Below are positions 1 through 9,151 of a stretch of DNA of 64,000 bases, in pieces. Position 1 is the stretch's first letter; every line of letters begins with the position of its first letter. The stretch comes from Panicum virgatum (taxonomy: Eukaryota; Streptophyta; Magnoliopsida; Poales; Poaceae): assembly GCF_016808335.1 (NCBI RefSeq), contig NC_053149.1:28951339-29015338 (forward strand). The letters are read 5' to 3'. The translations under genes were made by a program, and so were the position numbers. Under the pieces are notes generated by a model. It had not been told where the DNA came from and searched no databases. It saw only the letters and a program-made list of their open reading frames with translations.

Positions 1-822
1 ACCGGTGTAAGGATCACTGGGGTGTCCGACCCTAGAGGGGGAGGGGGTGAATAGGGTTGCTAATCGCTTTTTAACCTAGGGCTCAATCTAATTGCATAAG
101 ATAAACCTAACACGCCCTACACATGCTAGTTATGACTAAGGTTTATCTATGCTACCCTCTACTTACCCCAAAAGACTTGCAACCTATAGCCAATCCTAAT
201 CAAACTAACTAGAAAAGTAAAGGTAAGCAAGAAAGTGTAAATGCGGAAATGTAATGCGGTAAGTAAAGCGGTAAGGGAGAGGATATGCAAACTCCCGTGA
301 AGATACCAAGACACACGATTTAACGTGGTTCGGTTAGGACACCAAAGTCCCTCCCTACGCCCACGTCCACTTGTCCAACACGAACAAGTGTGATGCCGAG
401 TCTCTTCGCTTGATCACCGTCTTGCCACGCCTCCAAGGCTCCCGACAAGTAAAGGCTAAGTGACGCCAAGTCACAAAGACGAGGTCACCGCCACCGTCTA
501 TCTCGAAGCGTCACCACGGCACCGTCTTCACTATCTTGGAGCTTTAACACCAAGTAGGGGCCTCCTTCCCCGCACAAAGTGTCGTTGCCACTCCACACCA
601 AGTCGGAGGGTCACACGACGAGTACACAAGGTGCTTGCCGCAGCAAGGCTTTCTCTCAAGCTAGTTCTCTCAAGAACTAAGCCTAAACAAGCACTAAGCA
701 CTCTCATAAGTGTGCTTAAACCTATATGATGTACAATGAAGCTCTATGGTGGTTGGAGATGATCTTTAGCTCTTGTATACTTCCTTGAACTCCAGCACTT
801 ACAAATGACCCGGCCTTGGGGG

Positions 823-830
823 TATATATA
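823..830 (+). promoter_or_regulatory. Probable TATA box of the solo LTR
   Basis: TATATATA lies within GGGGGTATATATAGGCAGC, well inside the LTR. This is the expected position for the U3 promoter of a plant LTR. The call rests on the motif alone. Confidence 0.45.
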
Positions 831-879
831 GGCAGCATAAGCAAATATAGCCGTTGGAGAAAAGCTGTCAGAAAACTGC

Positions 880-1285
880 GTAACGCCGGTTAATCCGACG
901 TACCCCAAAAGCCATCATCGGTTCAACCGGTGTATGTAAACTGCCATTTGAAAAACTAGCCGTTAGCCATCAACCGGTGTATCGCCAGTTTAACTGATAT
1001 AATCAACCGGTGTATGTAATATTATCGTCGGTTTAACCGGTGAGTGTAACTTCTTCACGTTCCTCCAAAAACCACCTCTCTGGACAACTGAACCGATGCA
1101 ATTGACCGGTGCATCATCGGTTCAACCGGTGTAGGTATTTTCCTCGGTCTTCATCTGCCAATGCACCGACGTATACAATTTCCGTAGCGTTGGTTCATCC
1201 GGTGTAAAACCCTAGCCCGCAGACCTTCTCTGTGATTGCACCGGTGAGTTCATTTTGCCCTACGTCGGTTTAACCGATGATAGCA
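880..1285 (+). repeat. Degenerate CCGGTT / ACCGGTGTA repeat cluster
   Basis: About a dozen variants of CGGTT(CA)ACCGGTGTA occur, in direct and inverted senses, with irregular spacing. They include CGGTTCAACCGGTGTATG, CGGTTTAACCGGTGAGTG and CGGTTTAACCGATGATAG. The cluster lies downstream of the TATA box in the solo LTR. CGGTTNAACCG is self-complementary, so each unit could form a short hairpin. Confidence 0.7.
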
Positions 1286-1470
1286 AAATGCCTCAATTCT
1301 TGTCCCTTGGACCGAAGAGCCTTGCTACGCCTCTCTTCTCTTTGTCATCACTTGAACCTAAAAGCTTGGGAATATTTATCTTAACAATCATATTAGTCCA
1401 AGTGTTGTGTGTGTCATCAATCGCCAAAACATTATATTGAAATATGGCATGAGAGGCCATTTTCGCTACA

Positions 1471-2504
1471 ACCGGTTCATAGAGCGACAACCTGGGACAA
1501 CAGCGCTACCACAAGACTGGAATGAGACGGTCTTGGCTTACTAATTAGGTCTTTTTGGTTTGGAGTAACTTACCTGTGGGGCAAAGGGTGGTAAGCTTCA
1601 ATGGTCCCTGCTCCTCCGGTTGGTCTGTGCTTGGTTTGCGCACCTGTGCTTGTACCCCCGTGAGGTGGGCCCCATCGTCACCGATCTAACTCTTCGCGGT
1701 TACGCCTTACCAACGAGATCCTTTGTAACGGCCTCGTAGTGGGTTTGCTAGCCATCTCACCTAAGGAAGTGTGATGAACAACTAGCGTAGCTCACGACTT
1801 GTGGGTAAAGATGTGCAACCTCTGCAGAGTGTAAAACTGGTATACTAGCCGTGCTCACGGTCATGAGCGGCCCAGATCCTCCTTTTGATTAGTGGGGTTA
1901 TCTCCTTCCGACGAGGGAGGTGCCTCTCGGGGTTACCTTGGTTTGGTTTGGTTTGGTTTGGTACTCAGTAGTTTCTTAATTAATTTTGATTAATTACTAT
2001 GTAACTGGGTTTATGGTAATTCACCAACTCGTAGTAAATAGCTTTAATAAAATTTTGCCAAGACTTAAAAGCTAATGCAGTCAGTCAGCCAACCTAGAGC
2101 CTCATAGTTTGTGTTATACTTGTTGAGTACAAGTTGTGTACTCACTCTTGCCTCTTCTCTACTTTTTCCTCTTGGATACGCTACTGCTGCTCAGTTCCTG
2201 CCGACACGAGGGAGTTCGCTCAGCGCTACCAGGACTACGAGGACTTCTAGGTGTTCATCTCCCAGTCGACGTCCCTGTGGCGCCCTGCTCAGCTTCGGAG
2301 AGTTTATCATATTTTGTACTTCACTTCCGCTGTATCAGACATTTTGTCATTAATGTAATAAATAACATTCGTATTCGCTTTATTATATCTTTTTACGTGA
2401 TATGTGCTGTGATATATTGTTCATTCTGTTGTATATACGTGTGACTTGATCCTGGCACGTATATGATTGCTCGGTTTATGTCCTTTTATAAACCGAGTGT
2501 TACA
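1471..2504 (+). repeat. E1 5' LTR, 3' part
   Basis: The sequence is collinear with the last third of the other family LTRs. It begins at ACCGGTTCATAGAGCGACAA, just after the solo LTR, and ends CCGAGTGTTACA. The GAGTG ending, where most copies have GGGTG, is shared with the LTR end at 12555. It contains exon-B-like block 2195-2250. The larger 5' portion lies left of the window. Confidence 0.85.
1939..1962 (+). repeat. (TTTGG)n microsatellite in LTR
   Basis: Four to five perfect GGTTT/TTTGG units follow CGGGGTTACCTT. The other LTR copies have only one to three imperfect units here, so the tract is expanded in E1. Confidence 0.8.
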
Positions 2505-3070
2505 GAGTGGTATCAGAGCCGTATCGACTGTAGGACGAAAGCCTATATAGAACTGGTTGAGTTTTAGGACTTCTTCTCCTTGTCTGCTGAAACTATTTTA
2601 CTATTATACCCCTTGAATTCTATGACTTTTACCCGTCTTGCCTTGATTTCTCTCTCTAAAGAATAGTTTTCGTTGATTTTGGCCTGAATCAGTCATCTGA
2701 CCACCATGAGTATCAGCTAGGTGACCCTCTATAATAATACGGTAGTACGTTTTGTGATGCGTTGTGTTAGTCGGGTCGGATGTTAAACTCGGCTAAGTTG
2801 TGAAAATTGTCTGCTTGTTATTATGCGACATGCTTGATTTGGATTTTTGAATGATTGTATAGTTTAGTAGTTTAAATTTGTTTAGAGAAAATCACTCTTA
2901 TGTTAAAGTTAACTAATTAATAAAATGAGTTCGATCGTTGGGGGGTAAAACAGTCCACTCTATCCTGTCTACTTTATCATGACCGAGTCTTTTTCCGCAA
3001 AGAGTTATCATATGCATCTGAATTTATTCCTGCAATATCCTTACTCGTGAAATCTTTTGTCCAAAATCAA
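2505..3070 (+). other. E1 untranslated leader
   Basis: About 565 bp of AT-rich sequence between the LTR and gag. It is conserved in E2, E3, E4 and E6, with no open frame. The only recognised element is the primer site at its start. It probably holds packaging signals, but none can be identified by eye. Confidence 0.7.
2508..2520 (+). other. E1 primer-binding site (initiator Met tRNA type)
   Basis: TGGTATCAGAGCC lies 3 bp after the LTR end (GAG spacer). TGGTATCAGAGC is complementary to the 3' end of plant initiator tRNA-Met and is the usual primer site in many plant Ty1 and Ty3 elements. Confidence 0.9.
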
Positions 3071-4280
3071 ATGGTGAACACCAGGCATGGTTCTGACCAG
3101 CAGGGGCAGAACACCCAGGGGACCGGGATCCCGATGCCTCCGCCTTTGACTCCGGAGTAGTACTTCCAGCTCCAGATGCAGATGATGGCCACCCTGAACA
3201 ACACTGTTCAGGCTCTTCAGCAGGCTCACACTCAGCCTCCGCCTCCTCCACCGCCGCAGCCCCGCGACAGGCGTGCCGAGTTCCTGAGGGGGTCACCCGC
3301 TGACGTTCTCTCACACGTCCGACCCTCTTCAGGCTGACGACTGGCTCCGTGCAGTGGAGCATCAGCTGGACATCGCCCAGTGCGATGATCGTGAGCGCGT
3401 CTTGTACCCAGCAGGATAGCTGCGAGGTGCAGCTTTGGATTGGTGGGAGTCCCACCCAGTTCAGGACCGCGAGGCTCTCACTTGGCTCCAGTTCCGGGAG
3501 CGGTTCCGCAGTCACAACGTCCCCGCGGGCGTTATGAAGATGAAGCAGAAGGAGTTCCTTGCACTGAAGTAGGTAATCTCAGAAATAATCATTCAACATT
3601 TCCTTTTGAGCTAATACACCCCTTGCTCTATCTTTCTGAGTCATGAATTAATCCTTCGATATATATATCTGTCTTTTTCACTTCAGGGGACTATGACGGT
3701 CACGGAGTATCGTGATCGATTTCTGCAGCTTGCTCGCTACGCCCCTGCCGATGTTGCGGATTACCGCAAGAAGCAGGATCACTTCATGGAGGGTCTTGAG
3801 GACTACCTCCAGTACGCGCTGCTCAACCTCCGCTTCGACGACTTCAACCATCTGGTTGACAGCGCGCTCAACACGGAGCGCAAGCACTTGGAGATGGAGG
3901 ACAAGAAGAGGAAGATTGTCCCTGTTGCTTCCGGTAGCAATACTCATCCTCGCCTCCAGCTGTCTCAGCAGTACCAGCAGTAGCAGTACCGGCCTCCCTA
4001 GCAGTACTAGCAGAGGCCGCAGCAGTACCTGCCTCGACAGCAGCAGCAGGCAGGTCAGGGCCAGAGGTTACTGGCACCTCCGGCTCGTGCTCCACCAGCC
4101 CCGCCAGCACCTCAGGCTCCACGGCAGACAACTCCTCCTGTCGGACAGCAGGCTCAGGGACCCCCTCGCACTTGCTATCACTGCGGCCAGCCGGGGCACT
4201 ACGCCAACACTTGCCCCCGGAAGGCGCAGGCGGGACAGCAGGGGCGCCCAGCTCAGCCCAGGGCGCCACTTCAGGGCAGA
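3071..4280 (+). pseudogene. gag: E1 gag, broken (two exons)
   Basis: Gag is the structural capsid and nucleocapsid polyprotein. Exon 1 (3071-3572) starts MVNTR and runs through the PPPLTPE, YFQLQMQMMATLNN and WLRAVE capsid-region blocks. A 114 bp intron-like segment follows, then exon 2 (3687-4280) with GTMTVTEYRDRFLQLARYAP, a Gln/Pro-rich linker and a CX2CX4HX4C zinc knuckle (CYHCGQPGHYANTC). The frame is then continuous into protease. Damage: TAG at 3158, 3417 and 3570; an extra G near 3290 that shifts the frame; TAG at 3981, 3999 and 4008. All six TAGs sit where sister copies have CAG. The start is chosen by comparison with E2 and E6, where the same ATG opens an intact exon. Not functional. 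Confidence 0.85.
3573..3686 (+). other. Intron-like segment in E1 gag
   Basis: It begins GTAATC directly after the codon aligned with CAG and ends in a pyrimidine-rich CTTTTTCACTTCAG directly before GGGACTATG. Removing it keeps phase 0 and joins the LALKQ and GTMTV blocks, which are adjacent in related chromovirus Gags. Equivalent segments of 110-114 bp occur in E2, E3, E4 and E6. Confidence 0.75.
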
Positions 4281-7200
4281 GTGAACCACGTGACGGCCGA
4301 GTCAGCGGCCGAGGCTCCCAACGTGGTTATTGGTACGTCCATGGTTAATTCATATCCAGCTACAGTGCTTTTCGATACTGGTGCAATTCATTCCTTCATT
4401 ACTCAGTCTTTTGTCGAGCATCATGGTATTCATACTAGCACATTAAAGAGGTGCCTGTTAGTATCTTCACCGGGAGGACAGTTGAGGTCTCACACTTACT
4501 GCCCGAGAGTCAGTGTTTCCTTGAGGGGAGTAGAGTTCTGTACTGATCTGATGGTGCTAGACACCAAGGGCATTGATGTCATTCTGGGAATGGAGACTCT
4601 GGCCAAGTGGGGAGTCCGGATAGATTGTGCTCAGAGGACAGTCTTGCTATCAGCTTCAAGTGTCTAAGAGGTTGTTATCAGTGCAGTGGAGCCTTCGGGA
4701 TTTCTTCATCAGATGAAAGCTAGACCCACGGATGGTATTCGCGTGGTGTCTGAATTCCCGGATGTCTTTTCGGATGATCTACCAGGTATGCCGCCTGAAC
4801 GCGCCATTGAGTTTTGGATTGATCTCTTGCCTGGCACAGCTCCTATTGCAAAGCGGCCCTACCGCATGGCACCTATAGAGCATGAGGAAGTTAAGAAGAC
4901 TATTGATGAGTTGCTAGCCAAGGGCTATATCCGTCGCAGCTTCTCTCCTTGGGCTTTTCCATTGTTGCTGGTAGATAAGAAGGATGGCTCGAAGAGAATG
5001 TGTGTTGATTATCGGGAGCTGAATGCAGTTACTATCAAGAATAAGCATCCACTGCCCCGTATTGAGGATCTCTTCGATCTGCTTCGAGGTGCTCGTATAT
5101 TCTCGAAGATTGATCTACGTTCGGGTTATTTTCAGCTGAGGATCCGTCCTGGGGATATTCTGAAGGCGGCATTCACCTGCAAGTACGGGCTATATGAGTA
5201 CACGGTCATGTCCTTCGGCTTGACTAATGCCCCGGCCTTCTTCATGCACTCGATGAACATGGTTTTCATGGATTATCTGGATGTCTTCGTGGTGATCTTC
5301 ATTGATGATATTCTGATCTTCTCCAAGACAGAGGAAGAGCATGAAGATCATCTGAGGCTCGTGTTGCAGAGATTGAGAGAGCATCAGCTATATGCTAAGT
5401 TCAGTAAGTGCGAGTTCTGGATTGACGAGGTTCCATTCCTCGGTCATGTTATCTCTCAGGGGGGCATTGATGTTGATCCAAGCAAGGTGAAGGATGTGCT
5501 AGAGTGGGAGACACCACAAACAGTAAAGGAAGTCAGGTCATTCTTGGGCTTAGCTGGATATTATCAGAGGTTTATTGAGAATTTCTCCAAGATCGCGAAG
5601 CCTTTGACTTCTTTGCTAGAGAAGAATGCGGCATTCATATGGACAGATGAGCGCCAGATGGCCTTTGATGAGCTGAAGAAGAGGTTGACTACGGCGTCAG
5701 TCCTTATTCTGCCAGACCAGAGCAAGAGGTTCACGGTGTATTGTGATGCTTCGAAGGATGGCCTCGGTTGTGTTCTGATGCAGGAGGGCAGAGTGATTGC
5801 TTATGCTTCACGGCAGTTACGTCGGCATGAGCTGAACTATCCCACTCATGATCTTGAGTTAGCCGCAGTTGTGCATGCTCTGAAGATTTGGAGGCACTAC
5901 TTGTATGGGCAGCGGTGTGATATCTACCCTGATGACAAGAGCCTCAAGTACATTTTCATGCAGAATGAGCTGAACATGCGGCAGAGAAGATGGATAGAGT
6001 TGGTCAAGGACTATGACCTGGAGATTCACTATCATCCGGGTAAGGCCAATGTTGTAGCAGATGCATTGAGCAGGAGAAGCTATGTCAACATGGCCATGGC
6101 TTTCCAGATGCCTCCAGAATTATGCGAGGAGTTCGAGCAGTTGAGTCTGGGCTTCTTGCATCATACCTCCAGTGCAGCGTTCGAGGCAGTACCCACTCTA
6201 GAGTCAGAGATCAGGCAGCATCAGAAAGAAGATGAGAAGCTGCAGGAGATCCGCGAGTTGCTCAAGAAGGGCAAGGCTCCACACTTCAGAGAGGATGATC
6301 AGGGTACTTTATGGTACAAGAACCGGATCTGTGTGCCAGATGTGAATGATCTCCGGAAGTTGATTCTGAGTGAGGCCTATGATACAGCTTACTCTATTCA
6401 TCCGGGCAGCACAAAGATGTACTATGATCTAAAGGAACGTTTCTGGTGGTATGGGATGAAACATTCAGTGGCAGAGTATGTGGCTATTTGTGACACCTGT
6501 CAGCATGTCAAGGCTGAGCATCAGAGGCCAGTAGGTCTGTTACAGCTTTTGAAGATTCCAGAGTGGAAATGGGAGGAGATCACTATGGACTTCATTGTTG
6601 GATTGCCTCGTACTCAGAAAGGGTACAACTCTATATGGGTAGTAGTGGATCGATTGACGAAGGTTGCTCACTTCATTCCAGTGAACACTACTTACTCCGG
6701 TGCTAGACTTGCTGAGTTGTACATCTCTCGGATTGTCTGCTTGCATGGTGTGCCCAAGAAGACCATATCTGACAGAGGGTCTCAGTTCACTTCTCGGTTC
6801 TGGGAGCAGCTCCATGATTCGTTGGATATGAAGCTGCGTTTCAGTACGGCTTATCACCCTCAGACAGATGGCCAGACAGAGAGAACCAACCAAGTGTTGG
6901 AGGATATGCTGAGAGCTTGTGCCATTCAGTACGGTACTAGTTGGGATAAGTGCCTGTCTTATGCTGAGTTCTCATATAACAACAGCTATCAGGCCAGTCT
7001 GAAGAAGTCCCCCCTTCGAGGCATTGTATGGCAGAAAGTGCAGGACTCCTCTCTATTGGGATCAGATTGGTGAGAAGCAGCTCTTTGGCCCTGAGATCAT
7101 AGATGATGCAGAGCAGATGGTTCAGGCTATGCAAGAAAATCTGAGGATTGCACAGAGTAGGCAAAAGAGCTATGCTGATGGCAAACGGAGAGACCTGACT

Positions 7201-7638
7201 TTCAGTGTTGGTGATCATGTATACCTGAAGGTGTCTCCGATGAGAGGAATCCGTAGGTTTAATGTCAAGGGGAAGTTAGCACCTCGGTATGTTGGTCCAT
7301 TCAAGGTGCTAGAGAGGAAAGGCAAAGTTGCTTATCGCCTGGAGTTGCCCACCAGCCTCTCAGGAGTTCATGATGTCTTCCATATATCTCAGTTGAAGAG
7401 GTGTCTGCGAGTACCCGAGGAGCAGGCACCACTGGATGGAGTAGATGTGCAGGAAGATCTGACTTATACTGAGCATCCGGTGAAGATTCTGGAGACATCA
7501 GATAGGGTTACTCGGAACAAGCGCATTAAGATGTGCAGAGTTCAGTGGAGTCACCACAGTGAAGCTGAGGCTACAAGGGAGCGAGAAGATGAGCTGAGGA
7601 ACACATATCCAGATCTCTTTGCTAGCCAGCCCGGCTAA
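4281..7638 (+). pseudogene. pol: E1 pol (protease-RT-RNase H-integrase-chromodomain), broken
   Basis: Pol supplies protease, reverse transcriptase, RNase H and integrase. The protease motif VLFDTG is near 4370. RT shows [16 protein letters not shown] and the catalytic FIDDIL (5298-5315). RNase H shows [11 protein letters not shown] near 5737. Integrase shows the SDRGSQFTS and TERTNQ blocks, then a chromodomain-like tail ([14 protein letters not shown]) near 7530. Damage: TAA at 4665-4667 (CAA in sisters) and one extra C in a six-C run near 7013, which shifts the frame so that the last 205 codons read in another frame. In the integrase zinc finger the first His is Tyr ([17 protein letters not shown] in E2). 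RT otherwise reads through 795 codons. Defective. Confidence 0.9.
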
Positions 7639-7660
7639 ATCTCGGGGACGAGATTTCTTT

Positions 7661-7674
7661 AAGGGGGTAGGGTC
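7661..7674 (+). other. E1 polypurine tract
   Basis: AAGGGGGTAGGGTC lies immediately before the 3' LTR start TGTAACACCC. A purine tract at this place primes plus-strand DNA synthesis. The sequence is nearly the same in E2 and at 50664. Confidence 0.85.
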
Positions 7675-9151
7675 TGTAACACCCTAATTTAAATTTCAGC
7701 ATTTATTAATAAATTTAATTGGCTTTACTTAATTTTCTAAGGTTTATTATGTTTAGCCTTGCATTTAATTTAATTTTGCTACACAAGTAATTAAAATTTG
7801 TCTAAGTTTAAAAATTTGTTGTTGCATTCATGCTGGTGCATTGTTCTTTTTGTTTGAGTGCTAGGTTTGAATTCAATTAGAATTTGAGTGTTGGTTTTAG
7901 AAATAGAATAGAAAAAGAATAGAAAACCCAAATCCAGAAACCCAAAACCAAGCCCAACCCATTTCCCTTGGCCCAACTCGTGACCCTCTTCTCCATCTAC
8001 CCGGCCGGCCCAGTTCCTTCCTGCTCGGCCAGCCCAGCACACGGCCCGTTCCTCCCTCACCCCGCGCTCATTCCTCGCCAAAAGCCCAGCAAGCCAGCGT
8101 CCGTTTCCCCCCCAGCGCGTGCTCGGCCCGCGTCGCTCGCGCTCGCCCCGCCGCTGACAAGTCAACCCAAACCGTCAGTCTCAGCTCGATTCCACCGTGT
8201 CGCACGCGCCCGCCCGCAGCAGATCACTCAGGCCCACCTGCCAGCCTGCCCCACGTGGCCCGCTCGCCCGCACCGCGCCGCGGTCTCCCGCTGACTGCTC
8301 TGGCCCACCAGTCAGCACGGGCCCGCATGTCGGCCCCTTCTCCCTCCTCCCGCAACCGCCGCTCACGCACCGGCCTCCACCCGTTTTCCTCGCCGGACTC
8401 TGCTCCGTCCGCGCCGCGCCTCGCTGCCCCATGGGCCATCCCGGACCTCATAGGGCCACTCGCCAGCCGCGCACCCCTTCTGGAAGCTTCTCCCGAGCTC
8501 GGATCATCCCAAATCGTGGAACAAGATCTGTTTCCCCCGCGCGGTAACAACCCGCCGCGATCCTCGCCGGGATCACGCCCGGGCACGCACGCCGAAATCC
8601 CCGGACACCCCTTTAAACGCACCCCAGCCCTTCCATGCGTCCCCATCTCGTCCCACAACCGCCACCAGAACCCTGCTCCACCCCGCTCGCCCTGCTCCGC
8701 CGCGCAGGCCCCTCTGCGCCACCGCGGACTGGCCCCGCCATAGCCCACCAACCCCCGCCAACCACCTACGGAGCTCCGCCTCGACTCCAGGAGCATCCCC
8801 GAAACCGTCGACCCAAGCTCAGCCGCGCTTCGCCGGGGATTTCGCCCGGAGCTCCACTCAGGTGAGCCGCTCCGCAGTGAAATTACTTCACCGCCGGTGC
8901 ACGCTGACCACCTCCCTGGCCTCGCAGCGCGACGCAGAGCCTGCCCGTGGAGCCCAGACGCCGGAACTCCACTGTAGTAGCCTCTCCCTCAAGCGCTGCC
9001 TCGATCTGCCGTCGAATTCCGCCGCCGGCGCTGCTGCGTCACGCCGCAGCCGTTTCCAAGCCTGGTGAGCATCCCCTCGGCCTCTCCTTTCTGTTGCGCT
9101 AGACGTCTTCGTGTGTGGCGCACCCGAGGTGCCCCGGCCACACTCGCCGGC
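7675..9151 (+). repeat. E1 3' LTR, 5' portion
   Basis: It starts TGTAACACCCTAATTTAAAT right after the purine tract. It passes the AT-rich leader, the GAATTC block, a degenerate CCCAAACC stretch and a GC-rich zone. A second LTR start (TGTAACACCC) at 9152 breaks it off. The GC-rich ORFs here (for example 8224-8796 minus) are overlapping frames with no domain and are not treated as genes. Confidence 0.85.

Larger units (their letters stand above)
6..1470 (+). mobile_element. Solo LTR of an unassigned LTR retrotransposon, inserted in the E1 5' LTR
   Basis: The segment starts TGTAAGGATC and ends TTTCGCTACA, so it has TG...CA ends with a short TGTA/TACA inverted repeat. It is flanked by ACCGG at 1-5 and at 1471-1475. 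Intact sister LTRs (for example near 60166) read GGACCGGTTCATAGAG with no interruption, so the insertion point and the 5 bp target duplication are both visible. It contains no coding domain, only a TATA box and CCGGTT-rich repeats. The length of 1465 bp fits a solo LTR. The ORF at 460-729 has no recognisable domain. The retrotransposon family is not identified. Confidence 0.75.

Noticed and set aside
2111..2353. Recurrent ORF MLYLLSTSCVLTLASSLLFPL in all LTR ends
   Set aside because: It starts inside the predicted intron and crosses the 56 bp block in a different frame; length and C-terminus vary between copies through frameshifts. It recurs because the DNA is repeated.
3024..3515. Antisense ORFs opposite gag (also 31968-32432, 40833-41423, 46604-47110, 61765-62232)
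   Set aside because: Mirror frames of the Gln/Pro-rich gag; conserved only because gag is. No promoter or domain.
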